Below are positions 23,186 to 30,810 of a DNA stretch of 43,323 bases, piece after piece (position 1 is the first letter of the stretch; each line of letters begins with the position of its first letter). Below the pieces are notes generated by a model. The model saw only the letters and a list, made by a program, of their open reading frames with translations, was not told the origin of the DNA and did no database searches. The stretch comes from Halanaerobium sp046541575 (GTDB taxonomy: Bacteria; Bacillota; Halanaerobiia; Halanaerobiales; Halanaerobiaceae): positions 1 to 43,323 of the forward strand of contig JBKHDA010000012.1 of the NCBI GenBank assembly GCA_046541575.1. The letters are read 5' to 3'. A program made the translations under genes and the position numbers.

Positions 23186-23662
23186 ATGCTGTTGATGTTC
23201 AATGTAGATAATATTACAAATGAGCAGGTTCCCTTTCTAATAGAGAAATTAATGAATAAAGGAGCAAAAAATGTTCATGTAATCCCCTCTATAACCAAAA
23301 AAGGCAGGCAGGAACACATCTTTTTAGTTGATCTGCCTGAGTCTGAGGTGGAATCTGTCAGCAATGAAATAGTCAGAGAAACCGGAACAATTGGGATTAG
23401 AATATTAAAAGAGGAACATATATCCTACAACTATGAATTTAAAAAAGTTAAAATAAAGCTTGAATCTAAAAAATATGAGCTGAGAGTTAAATTAATCTTT
23501 AATCAAAATAACGAATACCTTGCTCTTAAAGCAGAATATGAAGATTTAAAAAAGATAGCAGATCAGGTTGAGATATATTCCTTTAACGAATTAAAAACAA
23601 TAGTTGAAAGTGAGCTTACCAAAAAAATGATTGACCACAATATTACAGTAGATATAATATGA
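23186..23662 (+). CDS. Stand-alone LarC C-terminal domain (nickel-insertion protein family)
   Basis: A 158-residue protein resembling the second half (LarC2) of LarC, the CTP-dependent nickel-inserting enzyme that completes the nickel-pincer nucleotide of lactate racemase. Matching order: NVDNITNEQVPFLIEKLMNK, GAKNVHVIPSITKKGRQEHI, the RETGTIGIRI block, a V-rich strand pair, and LKAEYEDLKKIADQ. The N-terminal LarC1 domain is absent, and no LarA, LarB or LarE gene is in the window. GGAGGG lies seven bases before the ATG. It is coupled to the 592-aa gene. Family resemblance is good; a nickel role here is inference. Confidence 0.8.
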   Translation: MLLMFNVDNITNEQVPFLIEKLMNKGAKNVHVIPSITKKGRQEHIFLVDLPESEVESVSNEIVRETGTIGIRILKEEHISYNYEFKKVKIKLESKKYELRVKLIFNQNNEYLALKAEYEDLKKIADQVEIYSFNELKTIVESELTKKMIDHNITVDII

Positions 23663-23673
23663 AGTCAAAAAAA

Positions 23674-23706
23674 GAGCCGGCCAAAAAATAGGCTGGTTCT
23701 TTTTTT
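23674..23706. terminator. Bidirectional terminator between converging genes
   Basis: GAGCCGGCC pairs with GGCTGGTTC (two G-U pairs), flanked by an A run on the left and a T run on the right, so it can end both the LarC2 operon and the minus-strand gene that faces it. Confidence 0.88.
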
Positions 23707-23741
23707 CATAATTCTTCTAATAATAGGGGGAATTTTTTAAT

Positions 23742-24023
23742 TTAGATAACTTTATTTACTTTTACTACCGGGTCAGCCGGTTTTTCTCCGAGCACCTTTT
23801 CTACAATTTCCTCAACTGTTTTAACAGGGTCTTCAATTTCATCTGGTAAAATCCAGTCACAGATTCCCACTCCTTCTTCATTTACATAAGTGTCAATTCT
23901 GATTCCTGATGGGTAATTTTTTAACTCTTCATAAAAGCCATCTCTGATTTCCTTTAATTCTGCTTTTGTTAAATCTGGTAAAATATTATTTTCAACATGG
24001 AATAAAATTACTTTAGATGCCAT
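23742..24023 (-). CDS. Small unknown protein, 93 aa (possibly DUF4242-like)
   Basis: A small acidic soluble protein. IDTYVNEEGVGICDWILPDE near residues 43-62 loosely recalls the compact ferredoxin-like DUF4242 pattern (a Tyr-Val, acidic-Gly, Cys, Pro-Asp series), but I am not certain. The ATG has AAAGGAG upstream on the minus strand. It stands alone, converging on the LarC2 operon. No function is proposed. Confidence 0.75.
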   Translation of the reverse strand: MASKVILFHVENNILPDLTKAELKEIRDGFYEELKNYPSGIRIDTYVNEEGVGICDWILPDEIEDPVKTVEEIVEKVLGEKPADPVVKVNKVI

Positions 24024-24348
24024 AATATAAACACTCCTTTCGCTGATATTTTCTTTAAATTAATTATATTATATTTTGAATATTAAAACAGATAAGTATT
24101 ATACAATTTATAAGCTTCTGAATAAATTTTTTATCAATACATTAGTTCGCGACATACTGCTGTCACCAGTCAGTGTTAAGATAAAGAAAAGATCAAAAAA
24201 CTGCAGTAATTGAGCAAATATTTTAAAATATTAGATTTAATTATAATATAATTATAATTTAAGGAAATAAAATACAGGAAACGGTATATTTATGTAGAAT
24301 AAATATATTATAAATAAAATATTAGACTAAGGAGATTGGGGTGAGTTT
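24024..24348. other. Intergenic region between divergent genes
   Basis: No gene seen. It holds a perfect 16-base palindrome AATATTTTAAAATATT (24217-24232), a repeated AATTATAAT pair near 24240-24262, and at 24151-24180 a motif resembling 30269-30298. It must contain the promoters of both divergent genes, but no strong consensus pair stands out. Confidence 0.5.
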
Positions 24349-25959
24349 ATGGAGCCAGATTTTAGGATTGAAAATAATTTAATTAATAATTTATCAATAG
24401 GAATAGTGATAACCAATCAGTCTGGAGAGCTCTTATTTACTAATCAGACTATTAGAGAAATGACCGGCTATACAGAAGAGGAAATAAAGACTATAGATGA
24501 TTGGTATAGCAGGGCTTATCCTGATCCTGAATCAAGAAAAGAAGTGAAGAAGTATTTTAAATATGATATGGAAAATAATATAAATAACAGAACATATAAA
24601 ATAAAAACAGCAGCCGGTGATTATAAATATTTTAACTTTCGTTATTCTAAATTAGAAGAGGATAAGATGCTTTTTGAGATTATTGATATTTCTTATAAAA
24701 TAGAGCAGAAGCAGACACTAGAAAACCAGAAAATAATTTTCGAAAAGCTGTTTACTAATTCACTGGAAGCCATTGCCTTACTGGACCAGGAGCTAAAGAT
24801 ATTAAATGTTAACAAAAAATTTGAAGAGACCTTTGCTACTTCTGAACAAACTATTTTAAACAAAAAAATATTTGATGTGCTGAACTTATATAAAAATAAT
24901 AATCGAGAAATGAGAGAACTATTAGAAAAAGACAATTGGAAAGATGAGCTGAGATTTAAAATTAATGATCAGATTAAATACTGCAATGTACATATCTTTT
25001 CTGTTGAAAATGAGGAGTATGATAAACTAACTTATTTTGCAGTTGATGATATTACTGAAAGCAAAAAAAGAGCAAAAGAATTAAAAGAGGTCAAAGAAAG
25101 ATTGGAACTTGCAGTTGCCGGAGCCAGTATTGGTATCTGGGACTGGGATGTAGAAACAGAATATATTCACTATAATGAACACTGGGCTGAGATGCTGGGA
25201 TATAAAATTTCTGAATTAAATAATAATCTCAATACCTGGCTGGATTTAGTTCACCCTGAAGATAAAAAGCAGGCTTTAAATGATATTCAGAACCACCTGG
25301 CAGGAAAAACTGACCAATATTGTAATGAGCATAGATTAAAAACTAAATCTGGAAAGTGGAAGTGGATTAGAGTTATCGGTAAAGTTACAGAAAGAGATAA
25401 CAGTGGAAATGCCCTGAGGATTGTAGGGGTCCACATCGATATTGATCAAGAAAAAAGAGCTGCTCAAAAGATAGAGTATTTATCCAATCATGATGAACTA
25501 ACAGGACTTTATAACAGAAGGTATTTTAATGAAGAACTAAAGCGGCTGCATAAGTCCCACAAATATCCAATCAGTATAATTGTTGGAGATTTGAATAACC
25601 TAAAATCAATAAATGATAGCTATGGTCACATTATGGGAGACAGGTATATTAAAATAATAGGAGAGGTCATAAAAAATACAGTAAGAGAAGAAGATATTGT
25701 TGCTAGAGTTGGTGGTGATGAATTTGCAGTTGTTCTGCCATATACTGATTCCACTAAAGCGGAATCTGTAACAGAAAGGATTTTAGATATTGTAGATAAG
25801 ATAAACAATGATCTATCTCTGCCTGAACCGCTGAGTATAGCTCTGGGATATGAAACACTGGATTTTAATAGTCAAAACCACGGTCATTATAGTATTAAAA
25901 AATGTTATAATAAAGCTGATCAGAACATGTATGAGCAGAAATTTTCTGATAGAGTCTGA
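24349..25959 (+). CDS. PAS-domain diguanylate cyclase (GGDEF)
   Basis: A 536-residue cytosolic sensor predicted to make cyclic di-GMP. Three PAS-type domains lie at about 8-120, 125-240 and 250-370; the last has the typical GIWDWDVETEYIHYNEHWAEML and WKWIRVIGKVTERD with a PAC tail. The GGDEF domain spans about 375-536 with an intact GGDEF (455-459) and the inhibitory site REED (446-449) five residues before it, so product inhibition is expected. No membrane segment. It is probably transcribed alone; a weak hairpin (GAAAAAG/CTTTTTC, 25958-25979) follows. Confidence 0.93.
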   Translation: MEPDFRIENNLINNLSIGIVITNQSGELLFTNQTIREMTGYTEEEIKTIDDWYSRAYPDPESRKEVKKYFKYDMENNINNRTYKIKTAAGDYKYFNFRYSKLEEDKMLFEIIDISYKIEQKQTLENQKIIFEKLFTNSLEAIALLDQELKILNVNKKFEETFATSEQTILNKKIFDVLNLYKNNNREMRELLEKDNWKDELRFKINDQIKYCNVHIFSVENEEYDKLTYFAVDDITESKKRAKELKEVKERLELAVAGASIGIWDWDVETEYIHYNEHWAEMLGYKISELNNNLNTWLDLVHPEDKKQALNDIQNHLAGKTDQYCNEHRLKTKSGKWKWIRVIGKVTERDNSGNALRIVGVHIDIDQEKRAAQKIEYLSNHDELTGLYNRRYFNEELKRLHKSHKYPISIIVGDLNNLKSINDSYGHIMGDRYIKIIGEVIKNTVREEDIVARVGGDEFAVVLPYTDSTKAESVTERILDIVDKINNDLSLPEPLSIALGYETLDFNSQNHGHYSIKKCYNKADQNMYEQKFSDRV

Positions 25960-26010
25960 AAAAGAAAGTTCCCTTTTTCAAATTGCTTTTTATCAGAGAA
26001 GTAGATATAG

Positions 26011-26118
26011 ATTTTCTTTTACTTTAGTGTACTCTACGAAGATCTAAAAGAGTTGAATGGCAGGGAGATACCTGAAATTCATAATAAGTTAAATATTTAT
26101 GTTGATATACCCAAATAA
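26011..26118 (+). pseudogene. Possible 3' remnant of an unknown gene
   Basis: A 35-codon stretch without a start codon ends LYEDLKELNGREIPEIHNKL and then NIYVDIPK. It looks protein-like but overlaps the promoter of the next gene, so it is at most a fossil. No family recognised. Confidence 0.2.
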
Positions 26119-26130
26119 CTGTAGTATAAT
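26102..26130 (+). promoter_or_regulatory. gldA: Sigma-A promoter of gldA
   Basis: TTGATA (26102-26107), a 17-base spacer and a perfect TATAAT (26125-26130), placing the start near 26137 with a 30-base leader. Confidence 0.8.
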
Positions 26131-26166
26131 TAAATTGTGAAAAAAATAGCAAAAGGAGTGGTTTTA

Positions 26167-27237
26167 ATGATAAAAGTTTTAACATCTCCGGGTAAATATG
26201 TTCAGGGCAAAAAAGTGATTAAGGAAATGAGAGACTATATTAATGATCTTGGAGAAAAAGCTTTAATAATTGCTGATCCTGTAGTTGAAGAACTATTTTT
26301 ATCTGATTTGGAGGCAGGACTTGAAGGATTTAATTTTGAAATTGAATTTTTCAATGGAGAATGCTCAAAAGTAGAAATAGAAAGATTAAAGGAAAAAGCT
26401 ACTCAAGAAGATGCAGAAATAATAATCGGAATGGGTGGAGGTAAGACTTTAGATACCTCTAAAGCAGTTGCTTATTATTCTAAACTACCAGTAGTTATTG
26501 TACCAACTATCGCAGCGACAGATGCTCCCTGTAGTGCATTGTCTGTAATCTACACTGAAGAGGGAGTTTTTGAAGAATATTTATTTTTACCTAAAAATCC
26601 AGATGCAGTAATTATTGATACTGAAATTGTAGCAAATGCACCTGTTAGATTTTTAGTTTCTGGAATGGGCGATGCGCTGGCAACTTATTTTGAAGCTGCA
26701 GCTTCTGCTTTAACTAGAAAAACTGCAATGTCAGGTGGAGCACCAACAATGACAGCACTAAACTTGGCTGAACTCTGCTATAACACATTATTAGAATATG
26801 GAGTTAGTGCTAAAAAAGCTGCTGAGGCTGGTGTAGTAACAGAAGCTTTAGAAAAAATTGTTGAAGCCAATACTTTATTAAGTGGACTTGGTTTTGAAAG
26901 TGGTGGCTTAGCTGCAGCTCATGCAGTTCACAATGGTTTCACTGTTTTAGAAGAGACACATGCTAAGACACACGGAGAGAAAGTTGCTTATTCTACTTTA
27001 GTCCAGATGGTATTAGAAGATAGAGATCCCGCAGAAATCGAAAAGGTCATGAATTTCTGCAGAGAAGTAGGACTGCCAACCACTCTAGCTGACCTAGGTA
27101 TTGAAGATGTCACTGATGAAAAAATCCTTAAAGTAGCAGAAGCAAGCTGTGCTGAAAATGAAACAATCCACAACATGCCCTTTGCTGTAGATGCAGAAAT
27201 GGTTAAAGATGCAATTTTAGCAGTTGATGTTCTTTAA
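26167..27237 (+). CDS. gldA: Glycerol dehydrogenase
   Basis: A 356-residue metal- and NAD-dependent dehydrogenase converting glycerol to dihydroxyacetone or the reverse. GMGGGKTLDTSKAVAYY (88-104) and PTIAATDAPCSALSVIY form the NAD site. Metal ligands fit Asp169 (SGMGDALA), His252 (AAAHAVHNGF) and His269 (THAKTHGEK), nearly the spacing of characterised bacterial GldA. A GTG at 26137 coincides with the predicted transcription start; the ATG at 26167 has AAAAGGAG and is preferred. A SAM riboswitch follows with no convincing terminator between. It may supply or consume triose for the neighbouring sugar systems. Confidence 0.94.
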   Translation: MIKVLTSPGKYVQGKKVIKEMRDYINDLGEKALIIADPVVEELFLSDLEAGLEGFNFEIEFFNGECSKVEIERLKEKATQEDAEIIIGMGGGKTLDTSKAVAYYSKLPVVIVPTIAATDAPCSALSVIYTEEGVFEEYLFLPKNPDAVIIDTEIVANAPVRFLVSGMGDALATYFEAAASALTRKTAMSGGAPTMTALNLAELCYNTLLEYGVSAKKAAEAGVVTEALEKIVEANTLLSGLGFESGGLAAAHAVHNGFTVLEETHAKTHGEKVAYSTLVQMVLEDRDPAEIEKVMNFCREVGLPTTLADLGIEDVTDEKILKVAEASCAENETIHNMPFAVDAEMVKDAILAVDVL

Positions 27238-27310
27238 ATAAGTTTTTTCAAAAACTTTAATTTAAAAAAATGCTAATCTATGTTAATATACAATTACAAT
27301 TTAATAATTC

Positions 27311-27465
27311 AACTCTTATTAAGAGTGGTGGAGGGAACGGACCCTGTGAAACCCGGCAACCCCCGCAAGGGAAGGTGCTAATTTCCGCAGCAGCTGTGCT
27401 GAAAGATAAGAGAGAAGTTGATGACTATTTATGGGCTCTTCTCTTATTGAGAAGGGCTTTTTATT
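27311..27465 (+). ncRNA. SAM-I (S-box) riboswitch with terminator, orphan
   Basis: P1 pairs CTCTTAT (27313-27319) with ATAAGAG (27406-27412). Core elements follow consensus: GGTGGAGGGA, TGTGAAACCCGGCAACC, AAGGTGCTAATTTCC and GCTGAAAGATAAGAG. An expression platform is present: terminator GCTCTTCTC-TTATT-GAGAAGGGC-TTTTTA (27435-27462), whose CTCTTAT can instead pair with the 3' strand of P1. This is the normal arrangement in which SAM causes termination. Unusually, no methionine or SAM gene follows: about 265 bases of unassigned sequence lead to a dCMP deaminase pseudogene. Confidence 0.93.
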
Positions 27466-27669
27466 TGTGTGCTCCGTAAATTATTCTGATAGTAGGCAAA
27501 AGTCCTATATATGTTGTGGCCTGTATCATGTAGAAGTCACAGTGACAGGGTGTTCATCGCGAATAAATTTTTCAACAGTTAGAATTGAAATTTAAAAAAT
27601 AAAATCATTAAATAAGTTATTTAATTAACAATATAAGCTGCGGAATCAAAAACACATGCTGTTTTTTTA
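27466..27669. other. Unassigned stretch behind the S-box
   Basis: No convincing gene. On the minus strand it carries TTCGCGA followed nine bases later by TGTCAC (27549-27570), similar to a motif near 24145-24166. A short coding-like stretch, YHVEVTVTGCSSRINF, lacks a start. It may be what is left of the gene once controlled by the riboswitch. Confidence 0.35.
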
Positions 27670-27699
27670 TTGCATTAATCCAGCAGATAATGTTATGAT
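27670..27699 (+). promoter_or_regulatory. Promoter of the broken dCMP deaminase copy
   Basis: TTGCAT (27670-27675), an 18-base spacer and TATGAT (27694-27699). The -10 region is shared with the intact copy at 11815. Confidence 0.5.
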
Positions 27700-27730
27700 T
27701 AAAGCAGTATTTTAAATTGGAGTGATTAAT

Positions 27731-28070
27731 TTGAATAAACCGGAATGGGATGATTATTTTATGGAAATGGCAGAACTTGCTGCTAAAAGAGCAAGCTGTC
27801 TGCGGAAAAAACTGGAGGTTCCAAGCGGCCAGAGATATGTAATCTGCAGGGTGGGTTCACGCTGAACAGAACCTGGTGGCCCAGTCTGCATTTCACGGGG
27901 TAAAAGCTGAAGGAGCGACTGTTTACTGTACCCATCAACCCTGTATTATCTGTACAAAAATATTAATTAATGCCGGTGTTGAAAAAATCTACTTTAAAAA
28001 TCCTTATTCTGATCCCTTTGCCGAAAAATTATTAGAAGAATCAGAGGTTGAGTTTTTAAAATATGAATAA
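27731..28070 (+). pseudogene. Broken second copy of the dCMP deaminase gene
   Basis: The frame starts like the intact copy (TTG, then NKPEWDDYFMEMAELAAKRA). It then lacks 105 bases relative to 11927-12031, with GCTG at both ends of the lost stretch, which removes the VGAVLVKNKK..YNGAP core. One extra base in AGGGTGGGTTC (near 27850) shifts the frame out of the HAE zinc motif to a TGA. Downstream, the last 185 bases (27888-28072) are identical to the intact gene, though the first part is only about 80% alike. The remaining open tail of 64 codons, with QPCIICTKIL, cannot make a working enzyme. Confidence 0.92.
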
Positions 28071-28072
28071 TA

Positions 28073-28165
28073 GAGATTGGCAGAGTTAATACCTTTTTAG
28101 ATGACCTGGTAGCAGGAATTGCCTCTGCAGCTGCCAGCCGCTATTCACATGGAGCTGGAAGTTAG
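28073..28165 (+). repeat. Conserved 3' tail of the broken dCMP deaminase copy
   Basis: Counterpart of 12305-12404. The frame encodes IGRVNTFLDDLVAGIASAAA and SRYSHGAGS; several base changes against copy 1 are silent in this frame. Confidence 0.5.
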
Positions 28166-28220
28166 TAATCAGATTATATATTTAGCTTAAAAATATTTTC
28201 TCTCAGAAGGTGGTGAATAA

Positions 28221-29198
28221 ATGAAAGAAATGAAGCTTTCAAAACTAAACAGGAGAAATATAAGTTATTTAATTATTATTTTATTTTTAATTCTGACTCT
28301 TACAGGAGTTTTAGAAGCAGTTATTGATTTTTTGTTTTTAGATCATGTTTATCAGAGCAATATTCAATTTTTAGAGGAGTCAAACAGCAGTACCAGAAAC
28401 AGCTTTTTGCTGATCAGTACTTTTAAGATGATTACAAGTATTGTAGAAGGAAGTACTATAGATATTACCGTTTTGGGGCTTGAAGCAGGAGATTTTGTCC
28501 AGCCCTTTTATAATTTATTAAATATTACCTGGCAGTTTTTACTGGCAGCATTAGTCTCCATAAATATTCAAAAAATACTGCTGGAAATAGCTGCTTCCAT
28601 TAAAAAATATTTTAATTTATTTGTATCTTTTGCTGTTATTAGTTTAATCTTTGAGTACTACATCAGAGCTTTAAAATTAAAAAACAAACTGCTTGATTTT
28701 TTTCTTTCTCTCTATGCTCTATTATATAAAGTTCTGGTACTGACAGTAGTATTGATAGTAATTTTTTTACCTCTTTTTATTTACAGTTCTGAGCTGCTTT
28801 CTACAACATTTATTGACTCCCATATTGAAGAAGCAAGTCAGGAAATTAATTCAAATTTAGAAAAGATAACAGAGGAAAGTGACATTATCAAAGAAGAAGT
28901 GGTTGCGGTAAGTCCAATCTCAATAATTGATGGCAGCAGCGGCCGTAATGTCAAAGAATCACTGGTAAAGATATTTCAGTCCAGTCCGGAGTTATTTAAT
29001 AACACAATTAATCATCTTTTTTTGTTGATAGCTTCATTTGTTTTAAAAATTTTCATAATTCCTTTATTGATTTTGATTCTTGAATTTTATCTGTTGAAAT
29101 ATGCTCTAAAATATTTTGTAGAGCTCTTTAAAAAGTTTAATTTGGAGGAGATAGTAAATGACAAAGAAAAAATTAGACTGGGAAAATTTAGGATTTGA
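28221..29198 (+). CDS. Unknown integral membrane protein, 325 aa
   Basis: No family recognised. About five hydrophobic helices are visible (near residues 15-38, 90-115, 128-148, 160-190 and 265-300), with a long polar segment between about 190 and 260 containing SHIEEASQEINSNLEKITEE, probably extracytoplasmic and helical. The start ATG has AAGGTGGTG upstream. Its last 41 bases overlap the ilvE gene, whose ribosome site lies inside it, so the two are likely co-transcribed. Whether it has anything to do with amino-acid metabolism is unknown. Confidence 0.78.
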   Translation: MKEMKLSKLNRRNISYLIIILFLILTLTGVLEAVIDFLFLDHVYQSNIQFLEESNSSTRNSFLLISTFKMITSIVEGSTIDITVLGLEAGDFVQPFYNLLNITWQFLLAALVSINIQKILLEIAASIKKYFNLFVSFAVISLIFEYYIRALKLKNKLLDFFLSLYALLYKVLVLTVVLIVIFLPLFIYSSELLSTTFIDSHIEEASQEINSNLEKITEESDIIKEEVVAVSPISIIDGSSGRNVKESLVKIFQSSPELFNNTINHLFLLIASFVLKIFIIPLLILILEFYLLKYALKYFVELFKKFNLEEIVNDKEKIRLGKFRI

Positions 29199-30183
29199 AT
29201 ATCACGAAACTGACAAGAGATACATAGCAAATTATAAAGATGGTGAGTGGAAAGAGGGTAAATTAAGTTCTGAATCAAATGTGGTGATCAATGAGAGTGC
29301 AGCTGTTTTACAGTACTGTCAGCAGGTTTTTGAGGGTTTAAAGTCCTATACAACTAAAGATGGTGAAATTGTTACTTTCAGACCTGATTTAAATGCAGAG
29401 AGGATGATTGATTCTGCCCGAGGATTAAGGATACCTCCTTTTCCCAAAGAAAGATTTTTGGAAGCTGTTGATCAGGTAGTAGAGGCCAACGCTGACTGGG
29501 TACCTCCTTATGGGACAGGAGCTTCCCTCTATTTACGACCCTTTATTATCGGTTCCAAAGATGTAATTGCCATAAAACCGGCAGATGAGTATCAGTTTAG
29601 GCTTTATGCAACACCGGTTGGACCCTATTTTAAAGGTGGAGTAAATCCTCTGGTATTAAGAGTCAGTGATTCTGATCGAGCGGCTCCCCGGGGAACCGGA
29701 GATCTCAAGGCAGGTTTAAACTATGCCATGAGTTTAAATACCACTGTAAAGGCTCATGAGGAAGGTTATGATGAAAACCTATTTTTAGATGCTGCTACCA
29801 GAAGCTATGTTGAGGAGAGTGGTGGGGCCAATATTATATTCATCACAGAGGATAAGGAACTTGTAACTCCTAAATCCACTTCAATTCTGCCTTCAATCAC
29901 CAAAAGATCAATTCTTTATCTGGCTGAAAATCATCTTGGTTTAAAAGTAACCGAAAGACCGGTTAAGTTAGAGGAATTAGAAAACTTTGCTGAAGCAGGA
30001 CTCTGTGGTACAGCTGCAGTTATTTCTCCAGTCGGTAAAATAGTAAATGGTGATCAGGAAATAAGATTCCCAAGTGGAATGGACGATATGGGACCTGTTA
30101 TCAAAGAACTATATGAGACCCTAACTCAGATACAGCTGGGAGTTATTGAGGCACCGACAGGCTGGATTAGAAAAATTAAATAA
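29158..30183 (+). CDS. ilvE: Branched-chain amino acid aminotransferase
   Basis: A 341-residue fold-type IV PLP enzyme that transaminates leucine, isoleucine and valine with 2-oxoglutarate. The sequence order LQYCQQVFEGLKSY, FRPDLNAERM, LYLRPFIIG, GDLKAGLNYA (PLP lysine Lys184) and FLDAATRSYVEESGGANIIF is that of the longer IlvE subgroup. Length is normal. GGAGGAG precedes the ATG. It overlaps the membrane-protein gene and ends before a GGGCGG terminator. Confidence 0.95.
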   Translation: MTKKKLDWENLGFEYHETDKRYIANYKDGEWKEGKLSSESNVVINESAAVLQYCQQVFEGLKSYTTKDGEIVTFRPDLNAERMIDSARGLRIPPFPKERFLEAVDQVVEANADWVPPYGTGASLYLRPFIIGSKDVIAIKPADEYQFRLYATPVGPYFKGGVNPLVLRVSDSDRAAPRGTGDLKAGLNYAMSLNTTVKAHEEGYDENLFLDAATRSYVEESGGANIIFITEDKELVTPKSTSILPSITKRSILYLAENHLGLKVTERPVKLEELENFAEAGLCGTAAVISPVGKIVNGDQEIRFPSGMDDMGPVIKELYETLTQIQLGVIEAPTGWIRKIK

Positions 30184-30213
30184 AAAATGTTATTAATAAT
30201 AAATTTTAGTTTT

Positions 30214-30246
30214 ACCGCTCTCTAAAAGAAGAGGGCGGTTTTTTTA
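30214..30246 (+). terminator. Terminator after ilvE
   Basis: ACCGCTCT pairs with AGGGCGGT (one G-U) around an A-rich loop and is followed by TTTTTT. Confidence 0.88.
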
Positions 30247-30356
30247 TTAACATTTTGTTAACTTTAATGAAATACTGTTGTCACATTGGTCTGTTAATAT
30301 TTTAATAAAAGTAAAGGAACAAAATCTAAAACAGTATCTGATATTTATCCCGGTAC

Positions 30357-30606
30357 ATGCTTTTGAATGCGGCCAAATCAAATTATTACACTGACACTTA
30401 TAAAATTGGTAAAAGCTTAGTTAAAGCTTCTAACAAAATTAGAAATGAATTGCAATGTGGAACAGTCTTCTCACCCAGCCTCTCCAATTAAAGCGAATAA
30501 AATTGCTGATATTTACTTCCCTGATATCTATCAAAGAGTTTTTGAATAAAATTATAAAAATTATGGACCAAAGTTTAAACTTATAAAATGTGAAGGAACA
30601 ATTTAA
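30357..30606 (+). pseudogene. Possible decayed gene in a 600-base gap
   Basis: Two overlapping frames give protein-like text: MLLNAAKSNYYTDTYKIGKS and on to SPSLSN (30357-30491), then, shifted by one base, KANKIADIYFPDIYQRVFE, a stop, and NYKNYGPKFKLIKCEGTI (30490-30606). This pattern fits a gene with one frameshift and one stop. I do not recognise the family and there is no ribosome site. The rest of the gap 30184-30810 holds a terminator, a dispersed motif (30269-30298) and an inverted repeat (30676-30725). Confidence 0.35.
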
Positions 30607-30675
30607 TACGTCATAGATTAATTATATAAAAAGTTCATTCACTCTGCTCTGACAGAACTTACTACTCGATCAAAA

Positions 30676-30725
30676 ATTGAATTTAATTTAATATATTATT
30701 GCAATTTAAGAAAATTAAATTCAAT
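30676..30725. promoter_or_regulatory. 14-base perfect inverted repeat before the sugar ABC operon
   Basis: ATTGAATTTAATTT (30676-30689) and AAATTAAATTCAAT (30712-30725) are exact complements around 22 bases. It sits about 85 bases upstream of the binding-protein start, where a sugar-responsive repressor or activator could act. No T run follows. Confidence 0.45.
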
Positions 30726-30810
30726 AAAAAAGGGGGGTATTTTAAAACTAAAGCAAACAAAAGACGTTTTAATTTCTAAAGTGAAAAAAAATAAGGAGGG
30801 TTTTAAAAAC

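Noticed and set aside
24217..24232. AATATTTTAAAATATT as an operator
   Set aside because: Palindromes made only of A and T are expected by chance in this composition; noted but not scored.
27270..27479. 69-codon open frame
   Set aside because: It lies across the S-box riboswitch and its terminator; the sequence is explained by the RNA element.
27876..28070. Separate 64-aa deaminase-like gene
   Set aside because: It is the 3' part of a pseudogene after a frameshift, lacks the HAE motif and has no ribosome site of its own.
30755..30775. Catabolite-responsive element near AAAAGACGTTTTAA
   Set aside because: The defining TG and CA ends are missing, so the match to the cre consensus is too weak.
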